Below are positions 1 to 8,399 of a DNA stretch of 62,441 nt, one piece after another. Source of the stretch: Pseudomonas endophytica (GTDB taxonomy: Bacteria; Pseudomonadota; Gammaproteobacteria; Pseudomonadales; Pseudomonadaceae); NCBI RefSeq assembly GCF_001411475.1, contig NZ_LLWH01000057.1, positions 1 through 62,441 of the forward strand, read 5' to 3'. Under the pieces are notes generated by a model, which worked only from the letters and a program-made list of their open reading frames with translations, was not told the origin of the DNA and ran no database searches. The position numbers were made by a program, and so were the translations under genes. The first letter of the stretch is position 1. Each line of letters begins with the position of its first letter.

Positions 1-613
1 CGAGGTCGTACGCCGCTTCCACCAAGCGCCAGTCGAGTTTTTCGAGGGTGGAGTAAATGGGCAGAATCATGAACGGCAAAAAGCTGTAGACCAGCCCTAC
101 GCTGACCGCAAAGTCGTTATAGAGGAGGGTGATGCCCCCGGCTTGAGGCAACAGCGCATTGAGGGTCTGGGCGACCCAGCCGTGCTCACGCAAGATGATT
201 AACCACGCGTAGTTGCGGATCAGCAGGTTGGTCCAGAACGGAATGGTGATCAGCAACACCATGAGGTTGCGACGGCGCGGGGTCAGACTAGACATCCACA
301 GCGCCACAGGGAAGCCAAACAGGAAACACAAAAGGGTTGTGCCGCCCGCCTGAAACACTGAACGCAGCAGTGCTTGGGCGTATACCCAATTGAGTTCCAA
401 CTCACCGTCGAAACCTTCTTGGAAAAAAAGCTGCACGTAGCTTTGTAAGTGCCAGTCAGCCTGCCAATCGACACCGCCATAGACGTTGCGCGGCAGCAAG
501 CTGATGTAGCCCATGATGCCCAACGGAATGGCGATCAGCGCCAGCAAAGTGAGAATGACCGGGCTTAGCAACAGCGCACGGTTGAGCGCGGGAGAAGTGC
601 TACTGACGCTCAT
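1..613 (-). CDS. ABC transporter permease, polyamine (PotB) type, partial
   Basis: This is the N-terminal ~204 residues of an inner-membrane permease; the C-terminal part lies beyond base 1. The protein starts MSVSSTSPALNRALLLSP and has a first membrane segment at about residues 13-35. Further hydrophobic segments lie at about 88-105, 115-135 and 168-187. The start of the EAA loop (LVEAAYDL), which contacts the ATPase, is at the window edge. The start codon lies one base after the stop of the ATPase gene, so the two are co-transcribed and probably translationally coupled. Family knowledge: PotB-type subunits import spermidine/putrescine or related compounds. The substrate cannot be read from the sequence, and other members of this ABC importer family are possible. 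Confidence 0.85.
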   Translation of the reverse strand, partial: MSVSSTSPALNRALLLSPVILTLLALIAIPLGIMGYISLLPRNVYGGVDWQADWHLQSYVQLFFQEGFDGELELNWVYAQALLRSVFQAGGTTLLCFLFGFPVALWMSSLTPRRRNLMVLLITIPFWTNLLIRNYAWLIILREHGWVAQTLNALLPQAGGITLLYNDFAVSVGLVYSFLPFMILPIYSTLEKLDWRLVEAAYDL

Positions 614-614
614 C

Positions 615-1700
615 TCAAGCCTCCATCAACAGGCAGGCATGGGGCGGCAGGTTGACCGCTACGCGATCTCCGACCACACGACCGCGGTTAAGCCCTTCGT
701 TGTTTTCACGCAGCATGACTTTAATGTCGTTGTTCAACCGGCACTGATAAAGCGTTGCGGTGCCGACGTACAAGACGGCTTCGATCACACCGCGCAAGTG
801 ATGCGGCTGCTCGAAGTCGACCAATTGTGAGCGCTCTGGGCGGAATGCCAGTTGCACTTTCGCCCCGTCGAAGCTTTCAGCCGGGCAGGGAATTTCTACC
901 GGCATGCCGTTGGGCACAAAGAGTTTTTGGTTGTGCTGGCCGCGTTTCAAATGGCCCGGCAAGAAGTTGATGTCACCAATAAACTGGGCGACAAACTGAT
1001 GCTGCGGACGCTCGTAAATATCATTCGGCGTTCCAATCTGTAGAATCTTGCCCGCGGACATCACAGCAATTCGATCTGACAGCGTCAGGGCTTCTTCTTG
1101 ATCGTGGGTCACGAAAATAAAAGTGATCCCGGCTTCCTTTTGCACACGCTTGAGTTCGACCTGCATCTCTTTGCGCAGCTTGAGGTCCAGCGCCGACAGC
1201 GGCTCATCCAGTAGCAGTACTTTGGGCTTAGGTGCCAGAGCCCTGGCCAGTGCCACGCGTTGCTGCTGCCCACCTGATAATTCGGCAGGTTTGCGCTTGG
1301 CCAAGTGTTGCATTTGCACCAACGCCAGCATCTCGTCGACACGCTTGGGGATCAGTGTGCGATCAAGCCCCTGCATCTCGAGGCCGAAGGCGATATTCTG
1401 CGCGACACTCATGTGGGGGAACAGCGCGTAACTCTGGAAAACAGTGTTGACCCGTCGTTTGAACGGCGGCAAATCTTTGACCGGCTCCCCTGCGAGGCGA
1501 ATCTCCCCATCGCTGACATGCTCGAAGCCCGCGATGGTGCGCAGTAGGGTTGTTTTTCCGCAACCGGAAGGGCCAAGCAAGGTGAAGAACTCGTTGTCGG
1601 CAATGTCGACTGAAACATCATCAAGGGCTGGCGTTAGCCCCGGATCGTCGGAATACCGTTTGAAGACGTTACGCACTTCGACTGCCACTGGATGACCCAT
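615..1700 (-). CDS. potA: ABC transporter ATP-binding protein, PotA type
   Basis: A 361-residue ATPase that powers import through the adjoining permease on the cytoplasmic face of the inner membrane. Walker A GPSGCGKT is at residues 43-50, the signature LSGGQ at 141-145 and Walker B VLLLDEP at 161-167, followed by the switch histidine in FVTHDQEEA. The last ~120 residues fit a TOBE domain, as usual for PotA/MalK-type ATPases. It is the first gene of a minus-strand operon divergent from a GntR regulator. The 140-bp divergent gap carries a near-palindrome (1721-1732) that could be the operator. The polyamine assignment rests on family resemblance only; putrescine, spermidine or another organic cation are all possible. 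Confidence 0.85.
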   Translation of the reverse strand: MGHPVAVEVRNVFKRYSDDPGLTPALDDVSVDIADNEFFTLLGPSGCGKTTLLRTIAGFEHVSDGEIRLAGEPVKDLPPFKRRVNTVFQSYALFPHMSVAQNIAFGLEMQGLDRTLIPKRVDEMLALVQMQHLAKRKPAELSGGQQQRVALARALAPKPKVLLLDEPLSALDLKLRKEMQVELKRVQKEAGITFIFVTHDQEEALTLSDRIAVMSAGKILQIGTPNDIYERPQHQFVAQFIGDINFLPGHLKRGQHNQKLFVPNGMPVEIPCPAESFDGAKVQLAFRPERSQLVDFEQPHHLRGVIEAVLYVGTATLYQCRLNNDIKVMLRENNEGLNRGRVVGDRVAVNLPPHACLLMEA

Positions 1701-1720
1701 AATGGTGCATTCCTCTAATT

Positions 1721-1732
1721 ATTGTATGCAAT
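1721..1732. promoter_or_regulatory. Putative GntR operator between transporter and regulator
   Basis: ATTGTATGCAAT is a 12-bp inverted repeat with one mismatched pair, about 20 bp upstream of the ATPase start. A related half (GGATGCAATC) follows at 1738-1745. FCD-type GntR proteins commonly bind short palindromes of the TTGTATACAA kind, and a GntR/FCD gene is transcribed divergently from this gap. The assignment is inference. Confidence 0.4.
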
Positions 1733-1840
1733 ATCTGGATGCAATCTAGGAATAACCGGATTAATCTGCCCATGCAACCCCCTTTTTTAAAGGCTGCTCA
1801 CCGCTTGGGGCCGGTTGTCGGATGCTAAAGGAGTGTTTAT

Positions 1841-2530
1841 ATGACCGATAAGAAACTTGAAACCACGGTCGACCGCGTCTACCAAGGGGTTTACGAGGCC
1901 ATTAGCAAGCGTTCGTTGAGGCCAGGGATGAAGCTCGGCGAGGCGTCTTTGGCCGAGCTTTTTAATGTGAGCCGAACGTCGGTTCGTGCTGCATTGAAGC
2001 AATTAGAGGCGGATGGGCTGGTTACCACAGAGCCCAATAAAGGTGCATCCGTGTCTTTGCCGAGTGATGAAGAGATTCGCTCGCTGTTCGAAACGCGACG
2101 TCTGGTTGAGATCGGTATCGTCAGTGAACTGTGTCGACGCCGGGACACTGCAGTGACCCGCGATTTACGAGATCACCTGTTGCTTGAAGACGAAGCACAC
2201 CGCAACGGGGACCATGAGCGGTTGATTCACTTGCTCGGTGAGTTCCACATCAAACTGGCGCGAAGCCTGAACAATCCGGTGTTGCTGGACTGGTTCCAGA
2301 AGCTGATTTCTCGCGCCTCGTTGTATGCCGCCGCGCTCGATGATGACAGCCACCAAGCTTGTCGCGACGACGAGCATTTGCGTTTGATCGAATACATAGA
2401 GGCTGGTAATCAAAGTGCCGCGATTGAGCTGACGTGCATCCACTTGAATGGTATTGAGAAGGCGATTCTTGATGTCGCCGCCACGCTAAAAGCTGGCCAT
2501 CACCCGCTAAAACATCTGATATCGCTTTAG
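1841..2530 (+). CDS. GntR family transcriptional regulator, FCD domain
   Basis: A 229-residue DNA-binding regulator. Residues ~8-75 form the winged helix-turn-helix (LGEASLAELFNVSRTSVRAALKQLEADGLV). Residues ~80-215 form an all-helical FCD ligand-binding domain (RRLVEIGIVSEL and following). The ribosome-binding sequence AAAGGAG (1828-1834) stands 6 bp before the ATG. The gene diverges from the PotA-like operon, so it probably controls that transporter in response to its substrate or a metabolite of it. Its 3' end faces dnaN, and a shared hairpin terminator separates the two. Finding it next to dnaN, where recF and gyrB are expected, marks a rearranged junction. Confidence 0.9.
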   Translation: MTDKKLETTVDRVYQGVYEAISKRSLRPGMKLGEASLAELFNVSRTSVRAALKQLEADGLVTTEPNKGASVSLPSDEEIRSLFETRRLVEIGIVSELCRRRDTAVTRDLRDHLLLEDEAHRNGDHERLIHLLGEFHIKLARSLNNPVLLDWFQKLISRASLYAAALDDDSHQACRDDEHLRLIEYIEAGNQSAAIELTCIHLNGIEKAILDVAATLKAGHHPLKHLISL

Positions 2531-2546
2531 GCCATGATTAAACGCA

Positions 2547-2571
2547 AAAAGCCCTGAAATTCAGGGCTTTT
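2547..2571. terminator. Bidirectional rho-independent terminator
   Basis: AAAAGCCCTGA / TCAGGGCTTTT forms an 11-bp stem with a 3-nt loop (AAT). The flanking A and T runs let it work on both strands, ending the GntR gene (+) and the dnaA-dnaN operon (-). Confidence 0.85.
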
Positions 2572-2615
2572 AGGGGTATCGCATAAGGCTTAACCGATGC
2601 GTGCCAGGGTATGCC

Positions 2616-3719
2616 TTACAGACGCATTGGCATAACAACGTAGGCCGAGTCGTCGTTATCCGACTCTTGTACCAGGGCGCTGCTGTTGGAGTCAGACAGA
2701 ATCAGACGCACTTGCTCAGTGGTCATCACGCCCAGCACGTCTAACAGGTAGCTCACGTTGAAACCAATTTCGAGCGAGCCGCCGTTGTAGTCAACGCCCA
2801 CTTCTTCTTCCGCCTCTTCCTGCTCCGGGTTGTTGGCCTGAATTTTAAGTTGGCCATTGACCAATTGCAGACGAATACCACGGTACTTTTCGTTGGACAG
2901 AATGGCCGTGCGGCTAAACGCTTCACGCAGCGCTTGACGATCACCAATCACAACTTTGTCACCGCCTTTAGGCAGTACGCGTTCGTAATCCGGGAACTTA
3001 CCGTCTACCAGTTTGGAAGTGAAAGTGAACTCGCCCGTGGTCGCGCGGATGTGATGCGCGCCCAATACGATGCTCACTTCACCGTCCGGCTCAGTCAGCA
3101 AGCGCGCCATTTCAAGAATACCTTTGCGCGGCACGATCACTTGATGGCGGTCGGGTTGACCAATGTCAGCTTTCATCGAGCACATAGCCAAACGATGGCC
3201 GTCAGTGGCCACGGCACGAATGATCCCGGCCGAGACTTCCAGCAACATCCCGTTAAGGTAGTAACGAACGTCCTGCTGGGCCATGGCAAAGCTGGTGCGC
3301 TCAATCAGGCGGCGCAGTTTGCTTTGCTGCAGGCTGCACGTTAGCGAGCCAGGGCCTTCTTCAACCGTCGGGAAATCATTGGCAGGCAACGTAGACAAGG
3401 TAAAGCGGCTACGACCTGCCTTGACCACGAGCTTTTGATCATCGAGCTTGATGTCGATCAGAGCATCGTTGGGCAAGCTTTTGCAGATATCCATCAACTT
3501 GCGCGCAGGTACGGTGATCTCGCCAGGCTCAGCTGGCTCTTCGAGCTGAACGCGGCCGACCAGTTCAACCTCAAGGTCGGTACCGGTCAGCGACAGTTGC
3601 TGGCCTTGGACAACCAACAGCACGTTGGACAATACCGGCAAGGTCTGGCGGCGTTCAACAACGCCTGCGACCAGTTGCAGGGGTTTCAACAAGGCTTCGC
3701 GTTGAATGGTGAAATGCAT
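2616..3719 (-). CDS. dnaN: DNA polymerase III beta sliding clamp
   Basis: A 367-residue clamp, the full family length. It forms the ring dimer that tethers DNA polymerase III to DNA and serves as hub for repair and mismatch proteins. The N-terminus MHFTIQREALLKPLQLVAGVV and the C-terminus ending VMPMRL are typical of Pseudomonas DnaN, with three repeats of the clamp fold. It lies 38 bp downstream of dnaA on the same strand and is probably co-transcribed with it. In Pseudomonas the next genes are normally recF and gyrB; here transcription ends at a terminator facing a GntR gene. Confidence 0.98.
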   Translation of the reverse strand: MHFTIQREALLKPLQLVAGVVERRQTLPVLSNVLLVVQGQQLSLTGTDLEVELVGRVQLEEPAEPGEITVPARKLMDICKSLPNDALIDIKLDDQKLVVKAGRSRFTLSTLPANDFPTVEEGPGSLTCSLQQSKLRRLIERTSFAMAQQDVRYYLNGMLLEVSAGIIRAVATDGHRLAMCSMKADIGQPDRHQVIVPRKGILEMARLLTEPDGEVSIVLGAHHIRATTGEFTFTSKLVDGKFPDYERVLPKGGDKVVIGDRQALREAFSRTAILSNEKYRGIRLQLVNGQLKIQANNPEQEEAEEEVGVDYNGGSLEIGFNVSYLLDVLGVMTTEQVRLILSDSNSSALVQESDNDDSAYVVMPMRL

Positions 3720-3757
3720 GGTCTAGTCCCTTGCCTTAATTAGCTGCTTTGGTGTCA

Positions 3758-5275
3758 TCAGGTTGTCAGGGTTCGCAGCAGGTTCTTGTAGTCCTCGCGG
3801 ATGTCCGCGTCGGATTCCTTGAGTTCATTGATTTTGCGGCATGCGTGCAAAACGGTGGTGTGGTCGCGACCACCAAACACATCGCCGATTTCCGGCAGAC
3901 TGTGGTTGGTCAGCTCTTTGGACAACGCCATGGCCACTTGCCGAGGGCGGGCTACCGAGCGTGAACGACGCTTGGAGAGCAGGTCCGAAATTTTGATCTT
4001 GTAGTACTCGGCCACTGTGCGCTGGATGTTATCCACAGAGACGAGTTTGTCTTGCAACGCCAGCAAGTCTTTTAGAGATTCACGAATCAGCTCGATGGTG
4101 ATGTCGCGGCCCATGAAGTGCGAGTGAGCAATGACGCGTTTGAGCGCGCCTTCCAACTCTCGCACGTTGGAGCGAATGCGTTGGGCAATAAAGAACGCGG
4201 CATCATGGGGCAGGTCGACCTTGGCCTGATCTGCCTTTTTCATCAGGATCGCTACGCGCGTCTCAAGCTCAGGCGGCTCAACGGCTACCGTCAAACCCCA
4301 GCCGAAGCGAGATTTTAGGCGCTCTTCAAGCCCTTCGATCTCTTTTGGGTAACGGTCACTGGTCAGAATCACTTGCTGACCGCCTTCAAGCAAAGCGTTG
4401 AAGGTGTGGAAGAACTCTTCTTGAGAGCGCTCTTTGCGGGCAAAAAATTGAATGTCATCAATGAGCAGCGCGTCTACCGAGCGGTAGAAGCGCTTGAACT
4501 CATTAATAGCGTTGAGCTGCAAGGCCTTGACCATGTCGGCTACAAAACGCTCGGAATGCAGGTACACAACCTTGGCATTCGGGTTCTTCTTTAATAGATG
4601 GTTGCCCACCGCGTGCATCAAGTGGGTTTTACCCAAGCCAACACCGCCATATAGAAAGAGCGGGTTGTAGCCATGCTTGGGGTTGTCGGCAACCTGCCAT
4701 GCCGCCGCACGGGCCAGTTGGTTGGACTTGCCCTCTACGAAGTTTTCGAAGGTGAACGTTCGGTTGAGGTAGCTGGTGTGCTTAAGCGCACCTTCAACCT
4801 GCACCGTGCGTTGCTCGGCACGGGCTGGCGCCTGTTGAGAACTGGCACCGGCCATCGGGTCGAAGCTATCACGTGAAGGTTCTTCGTTCGCCGGGTTCGA
4901 CTGTTTAGGCGCCGGAGCAGGAGCGGGCGCGGTATTAGCAGGTGCGCTTGGCGCTGGCGCAGACGCGGCCTGCTGTTGAGAAGCCGCTGCGGCTAGTGGC
5001 GCATTAGGCGCGGCGCGCGGTGCCGAGCTGCGTTTGCTGCCTATTAATAAGGACAGCGCTGGCGCCATGCCGTTGCTGTGCTCATTTAGGAGTTCAAGCA
5101 AACGGCTCAGGTACTTCTCGTTAACCCAGTCGAGAACAAATCGGTTGGGTGCATACACACGCAACTCGTCGCCTTCGGCTTCGACTTGTAGTGGACGGAT
5201 CCAGGTGTTGAATTGCTGGGCAGGCAGCTCATCGCGCAAAAGCTCTACGCACTGCTGCCAAAGTTCCACTGACAC
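3758..5275 (-). CDS. dnaA: Chromosomal replication initiator protein DnaA
   Basis: A 505-residue AAA+ initiator that binds DnaA boxes at oriC, melts the AT-rich segment and loads the helicase. Domain I (residues 1-~80) handles DnaB and oligomer contacts. A low-complexity Ala/Pro linker (domain II) follows at ~85-150. The AAA+ domain carries Walker A GGVGLGKT (210-217) and Walker [10 protein letters not shown]. The C-terminal helix-turn-helix has the signature [12 protein letters not shown]. The start is GTG, reading MSVELWQQ. An exact DnaA box lies inside the gene at 4029-4037. It reads away from oriC, with dnaN downstream; autoregulation by the upstream boxes is likely from family knowledge. 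Confidence 0.98.
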   Translation of the reverse strand: MSVELWQQCVELLRDELPAQQFNTWIRPLQVEAEGDELRVYAPNRFVLDWVNEKYLSRLLELLNEHSNGMAPALSLLIGSKRSSAPRAAPNAPLAAAASQQQAASAPAPSAPANTAPAPAPAPKQSNPANEEPSRDSFDPMAGASSQQAPARAEQRTVQVEGALKHTSYLNRTFTFENFVEGKSNQLARAAAWQVADNPKHGYNPLFLYGGVGLGKTHLMHAVGNHLLKKNPNAKVVYLHSERFVADMVKALQLNAINEFKRFYRSVDALLIDDIQFFARKERSQEEFFHTFNALLEGGQQVILTSDRYPKEIEGLEERLKSRFGWGLTVAVEPPELETRVAILMKKADQAKVDLPHDAAFFIAQRIRSNVRELEGALKRVIAHSHFMGRDITIELIRESLKDLLALQDKLVSVDNIQRTVAEYYKIKISDLLSKRRSRSVARPRQVAMALSKELTNHSLPEIGDVFGGRDHTTVLHACRKINELKESDADIREDYKNLLRTLTT

Positions 5276-5621
5276 GGATATCCCCTAAGTTGAAAGCCGG
5301 TGAGGCAAAAACAGGCGCCATTGTAGCGATCACTCGCCCACTTATCCACATGTAGGTTGCCTGCCAATAAGGAGATGTCGCGTTTTCAGCGGTTAACAAA
5401 GCGACAAATGGTATGTGCATAAGGTCTGTGGATAAGCGCCCCTAAGCTCGTTGCACAAGTGGGGTCAAAACTCTGTGCATAAGTCGCCTGTGGATAAAGG
5501 CGCCTTTCGTGCACAGCTTATCCGAGGTCGCAGCACAGGCAGAGCACCGTTTCTCGACAGTGTTGTCATTCTCTGCATGCCTTGATTTATAAGGTCTTCA
5601 TTAACTTATCCACAGTTAACT

Positions 5622-5695
5622 GGGTGGCTAAGAGTTATAAGTTCTTTAAAAGAGCTTTAAATACTTCGTTTTTTTATTTTTATGATTGGCCAAGG
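5622..5695. other. AT-rich DNA unwinding element of oriC (putative)
   Basis: This stretch is strongly AT-rich (runs such as CTTTAAAAGAGCTTTAAATAC and TTTTTTTATTTTTATG) and begins 8 bp after the DnaA box at 5606-5614. This arrangement of a DnaA box beside AT-rich repeats is where duplex opening occurs in characterised origins. Its exact limits are inferred. Confidence 0.6.
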
Positions 5696-5750
5696 TTATT
5701 CGGTGTGTACAACCGCTGGCATCTATTTAGCCCTTAGCGTTGGTTGGAAA

Positions 5751-5779
5751 TTGACCTATTGGCCTGCATTCACTAGAAT
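5751..5779 (+). promoter_or_regulatory. Sigma-70 promoter of the rpmH operon
   Basis: The -35 TTGACC (5751-5756) and -10 TAGAAT (5774-5779) are separated by the ideal 17 bp, about 60 bp upstream of rpmH. Both hexamers match five or four of six consensus bases, which suits a highly expressed ribosomal protein gene. Confidence 0.6.
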
Positions 5780-5839
5780 CGCCGGTCTCTTAAAACGGGG
5801 GCCATTCCGGCCCGTTGTGGACGAACCAGGTAGCACGAC

Positions 5840-5974
5840 ATGAAACGTACTTTCCAACCAAGCACTATCAAACGCGCCCGCACTCACGGTTTCCGTGCTC
5901 GCATGGCTACTAAAAACGGCCGTGCAGTCCTGTCGCGTCGCCGCGCCAAAGGCCGTGCGCGTCTGGCAGTTTGA
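5840..5974 (+). CDS. rpmH: 50S ribosomal protein L34
   Basis: A 44-residue, very basic protein beginning [18 protein letters not shown] and ending GRARLAV, the standard bacterial L34. It binds 23S rRNA in the large subunit. It is first in the rpmH-rnpA-yidD-yidC gene string leading away from oriC, with a good sigma-70-like promoter upstream. A longer frame overlaps its second half, but that is only the upstream extension of the rnpA frame. Confidence 0.98.
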   Translation: MKRTFQPSTIKRARTHGFRARMATKNGRAVLSRRRAKGRARLAV

Positions 5975-5984
5975 TAATCAGACA

Positions 5985-6392
5985 ATGGTGGTGAGTCAGG
6001 ACTTCAGTCGGGAAAAGCGGTTACTCACTCCCCGACATTTCAAGGCGGTCTTTGACTCCCCCACCGGCAAGGTTCCGGGGAAAAATCTCCTGCTCCTTGC
6101 GCGCAGCAACGATCTTGATCACCCCCGTTTGGGGTTAGTGATCGGGAAAAAGAGCGTAAAGCTCTCCGTTCAGCGCAATCGCCTTAAGCGTTTGATGCGT
6201 GAATCGTTTCGTCTCCACCAGGAGTTACTGGTTGGTTGGGATATCGTTATCGTCGCGCGCAAAGGTTTGGGTGACGTAGAGAACCCCGAATTGATTCAGC
6301 ATTTCGGAAAACTGTGGAAACGTCTGGCCCGTAACACGCCAGTTCCAACGGTTAAATCCGAAACTGTAGGGGTAGGCAGTCCTGATGCGTAA
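5985..6392 (+). CDS. rnpA: Ribonuclease P protein component
   Basis: A 135-residue basic protein that assists the RNase P ribozyme in maturing tRNA 5' ends. The diagnostic RNR-type motif is visible as [15 protein letters not shown]. The frame is open upstream into rpmH, but the family N-terminus is (M)[14 protein letters not shown] therefore start at the ATG at 5985; the GTG codons at 5988 and 5991 are equally possible. It begins 11 bp after rpmH and overlaps the yidD start by 8 bp, so it is translationally linked to both. Confidence 0.95.
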   Translation: MVVSQDFSREKRLLTPRHFKAVFDSPTGKVPGKNLLLLARSNDLDHPRLGLVIGKKSVKLSVQRNRLKRLMRESFRLHQELLVGWDIVIVARKGLGDVENPELIQHFGKLWKRLARNTPVPTVKSETVGVGSPDA

Positions 6393-6618
6393 ACTGGCCC
6401 TCGTTCCGATCCAGTTTTATCGTTATGCCATTAGTCCTTTGATGGCCAACCACTGCCGTTTCTACCCCAGTTGTTCCTGCTACGCGTTGGAAGCCATCGA
6501 AAATCATGGCGTTCTTCGCGGAGGCTGGCTGACCTTTCGTCGTTTAGGTCGCTGTCACCCGTGGAATCCCGGTGGTTACGACCCGGTTCCACCTATCCCT
6601 ACCTCCCGTTCTTCTTGA
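6385..6618 (+). CDS. yidD: Membrane protein insertion efficiency factor YidD
   Basis: A 77-residue protein of the YidD family with the cysteine-bearing core [21 protein letters not shown] and the [15 protein letters not shown] signature. It is thought to sit at the inner face of the membrane and help YidC/Sec insert proteins. It overlaps rnpA by 8 bp and precedes yidC by 13 bp, the conserved order. The gene is short but strongly conserved in its motifs. Confidence 0.93.
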   Translation: MRKLALVPIQFYRYAISPLMANHCRFYPSCSCYALEAIENHGVLRGGWLTFRRLGRCHPWNPGGYDPVPPIPTSRSS

Positions 6619-6631
6619 TGGCCGAGTAATC

Positions 6632-8317
6632 ATGGATATTAAACGCACGATCCTGATCGTCGCTCTCGCAGTCGTGTCCTACGTTATGGTTCTGAAATGG
6701 AACCAAGATTATGGCCAAGCTGCGCTGCCGACTCAGAATGTTGCCGCCAGCAATACTACCGCGCAGGGTTTGCCTGATTCGGTACCAGGTAACAACGCTT
6801 CAAACAGTGCCGATGTACCCACTGCAAATACCGATACCAGCACACCGACTGAAACGCCGGTTGCTGCTAGCAAAGATTTGATCCACGTAAAAACCGATGT
6901 CTTGGATATTGCAATTGATCCACAGGGTGGTGATGTTGCCCAGTTGCGTCTGCCGCTTTATCCACGTCGTCAAGACCACCCGGATGTCCCTTTCCAGCTG
7001 TTCGATAACGGCGGCGAGCGCACTTATCTGGCACAAAGTGGCCTGACTGGCGTTGACGGTCCAGATGCTCGCGCTTCAGGTCGCCCGGTTTTCAGCACTG
7101 ATAAAAAGACTTTTGAGTTGGCTCCAGGCCAAGATCAGTTAGTCGTTGACCTCAAGTTCAGTGAAGACGGCGTCAACTACATCAAACGTTTCACGTTCAA
7201 ACGTGGTCTGTACGATGTTCAAGTCAGCTATTTGATTGATAACGAGAGCGGCAAGCCGTGGACCGGCAACCTGTTCGCGCAATTGAAACGCGATGCCAGC
7301 TCTGATCCTTCTTCCAGCACCGCTACCGGCACTGCCACTTACTTGGGCGCAGCCCTGTGGACAAGTGAAGAGCCGTACAAAAAAGTGTCGATGAAAGATA
7401 TCGACAAGGGCCAATTGAAAGAAGCCGTTCAAGGCGGTTGGGTTGCTTGGTTGCAACATTACTTTGTGACCGCGTGGATTCCACAGAAAGGCGATAACAA
7501 CGTCGTTCAGACCCGCAAAGATAACCAAGGCAATTACATCATCGGTTTTACTGGCCCAACCTTGACAGTTGAACCAGGCAAAACAGGTGAAACCAGCGCG
7601 ATCTTGTACGCAGGTCCAAAAAGCCAGGGTGTACTCAAAGAGTTGTCCCCAGGTCTGGAACTGACTGTCGACTACGGCATCTTGTGGTTCATTGCCCAGC
7701 CAATTTTCTGGCTGCTGCAACATATCCACAGCTTGGTCGGTAACTGGGGTTGGTCGATTATCTTCCTGACCATGCTGATCAAAGGGATTTTCTTCCCGCT
7801 GTCGGCCGCCAGCTACAGATCGATGGCTCGTATGCGCGCTGTGGCACCAAAACTGGCCGCTCTTAAAGAGCAGTTCGGTGATGATCGCCAGAAGATGTCG
7901 CAAGCAATGATGGAGCTGTACAAAAAAGAGAAGATCAATCCACTGGGTGGCTGCTTGCCAATCCTGGTGCAGATGCCGGTGTTCTTGTCCTTGTACTGGG
8001 TACTTCTGGAAAGCGTTGAAATGCGTCAAGCGCCTTTCATGCTCTGGATTACCGACTTGTCGATTAAAGATCCGTTCTTCATTCTGCCGATCATCATGGG
8101 CGCAACCATGTTCATCCAGCAGCGTCTGAACCCAACACCTCCGGATCCGATGCAGGCCAAAGTGATGAAGCTGATGCCAATCATCTTCACCTTCTTCTTC
8201 CTGTGGTTCCCAGCGGGTCTGGTGCTGTACTGGGTAGTGAACAACTGCCTGTCCATCGCTCAACAGTGGTACATCACACGTAAGATCGAAGCCGCTACCA
8301 AAAAAGAAGCTGCTTAA
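6632..8317 (+). CDS. yidC: Membrane protein insertase YidC
   Basis: A 561-residue inner-membrane insertase that works with SecYEG or alone to insert and fold membrane proteins, including F0 subunits made from the atp operon in this window. The N-terminal anchor is MDIKRTILIVALAVVSYVMV. A Ser/Thr/Pro-rich linker and a large periplasmic domain (~60-340) follow. The conserved five-segment core is at ~350-550 (FPLSAASYRSMARMR, LGGCLPILVQMP). It ends in a basic tail (TRKIEAATKKEAA). The frame is open upstream, but the start at 6632 gives the family N-terminus. A strong terminator follows. Confidence 0.97.
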   Translation: MDIKRTILIVALAVVSYVMVLKWNQDYGQAALPTQNVAASNTTAQGLPDSVPGNNASNSADVPTANTDTSTPTETPVAASKDLIHVKTDVLDIAIDPQGGDVAQLRLPLYPRRQDHPDVPFQLFDNGGERTYLAQSGLTGVDGPDARASGRPVFSTDKKTFELAPGQDQLVVDLKFSEDGVNYIKRFTFKRGLYDVQVSYLIDNESGKPWTGNLFAQLKRDASSDPSSSTATGTATYLGAALWTSEEPYKKVSMKDIDKGQLKEAVQGGWVAWLQHYFVTAWIPQKGDNNVVQTRKDNQGNYIIGFTGPTLTVEPGKTGETSAILYAGPKSQGVLKELSPGLELTVDYGILWFIAQPIFWLLQHIHSLVGNWGWSIIFLTMLIKGIFFPLSAASYRSMARMRAVAPKLAALKEQFGDDRQKMSQAMMELYKKEKINPLGGCLPILVQMPVFLSLYWVLLESVEMRQAPFMLWITDLSIKDPFFILPIIMGATMFIQQRLNPTPPDPMQAKVMKLMPIIFTFFFLWFPAGLVLYWVVNNCLSIAQQWYITRKIEAATKKEAA

Positions 8318-8339
8318 CTTACTCTGTTGATCACCACTC

Positions 8340-8364
8340 AAAACGCCCCCTAGTGGGGCGTTTT
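8340..8364. terminator. Rho-independent terminator after yidC
   Basis: AAAACGCCCC / GGGGCGTTTT forms a 10-bp stem with a 5-nt loop, followed by the T run. It separates the rpmH-yidC string from mnmE, which starts 36 bp further on, so mnmE transcription depends on readthrough or its own promoter. Confidence 0.85.
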
Positions 8365-8399
8365 GCTATCCGTCACTTTTGTTTTTGAGGCCCGTTTTT

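Larger units (their letters stand above)
5276..5839. other. oriC: Chromosomal replication origin oriC
   Basis: The 564-bp gap between dnaA and rpmH is the canonical Pseudomonas origin. It holds exact TTATCCACA boxes at 5342-5350 (+), 5427-5435 (-), 5489-5497 (-) and 5606-5614 (+). TTATGCACA boxes lie at 5414-5422 (-) and 5474-5482 (-). The four minus-strand boxes form two TTATGCACA/TTATCCACA pairs, with starts 13 and 15 bp apart. Next to the last box is an AT-rich segment at about 5622-5695 (TTTAAA, ATTTTTATG), the likely unwinding element, on the rpmH side. The rpmH promoter follows. Confidence 0.93.
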
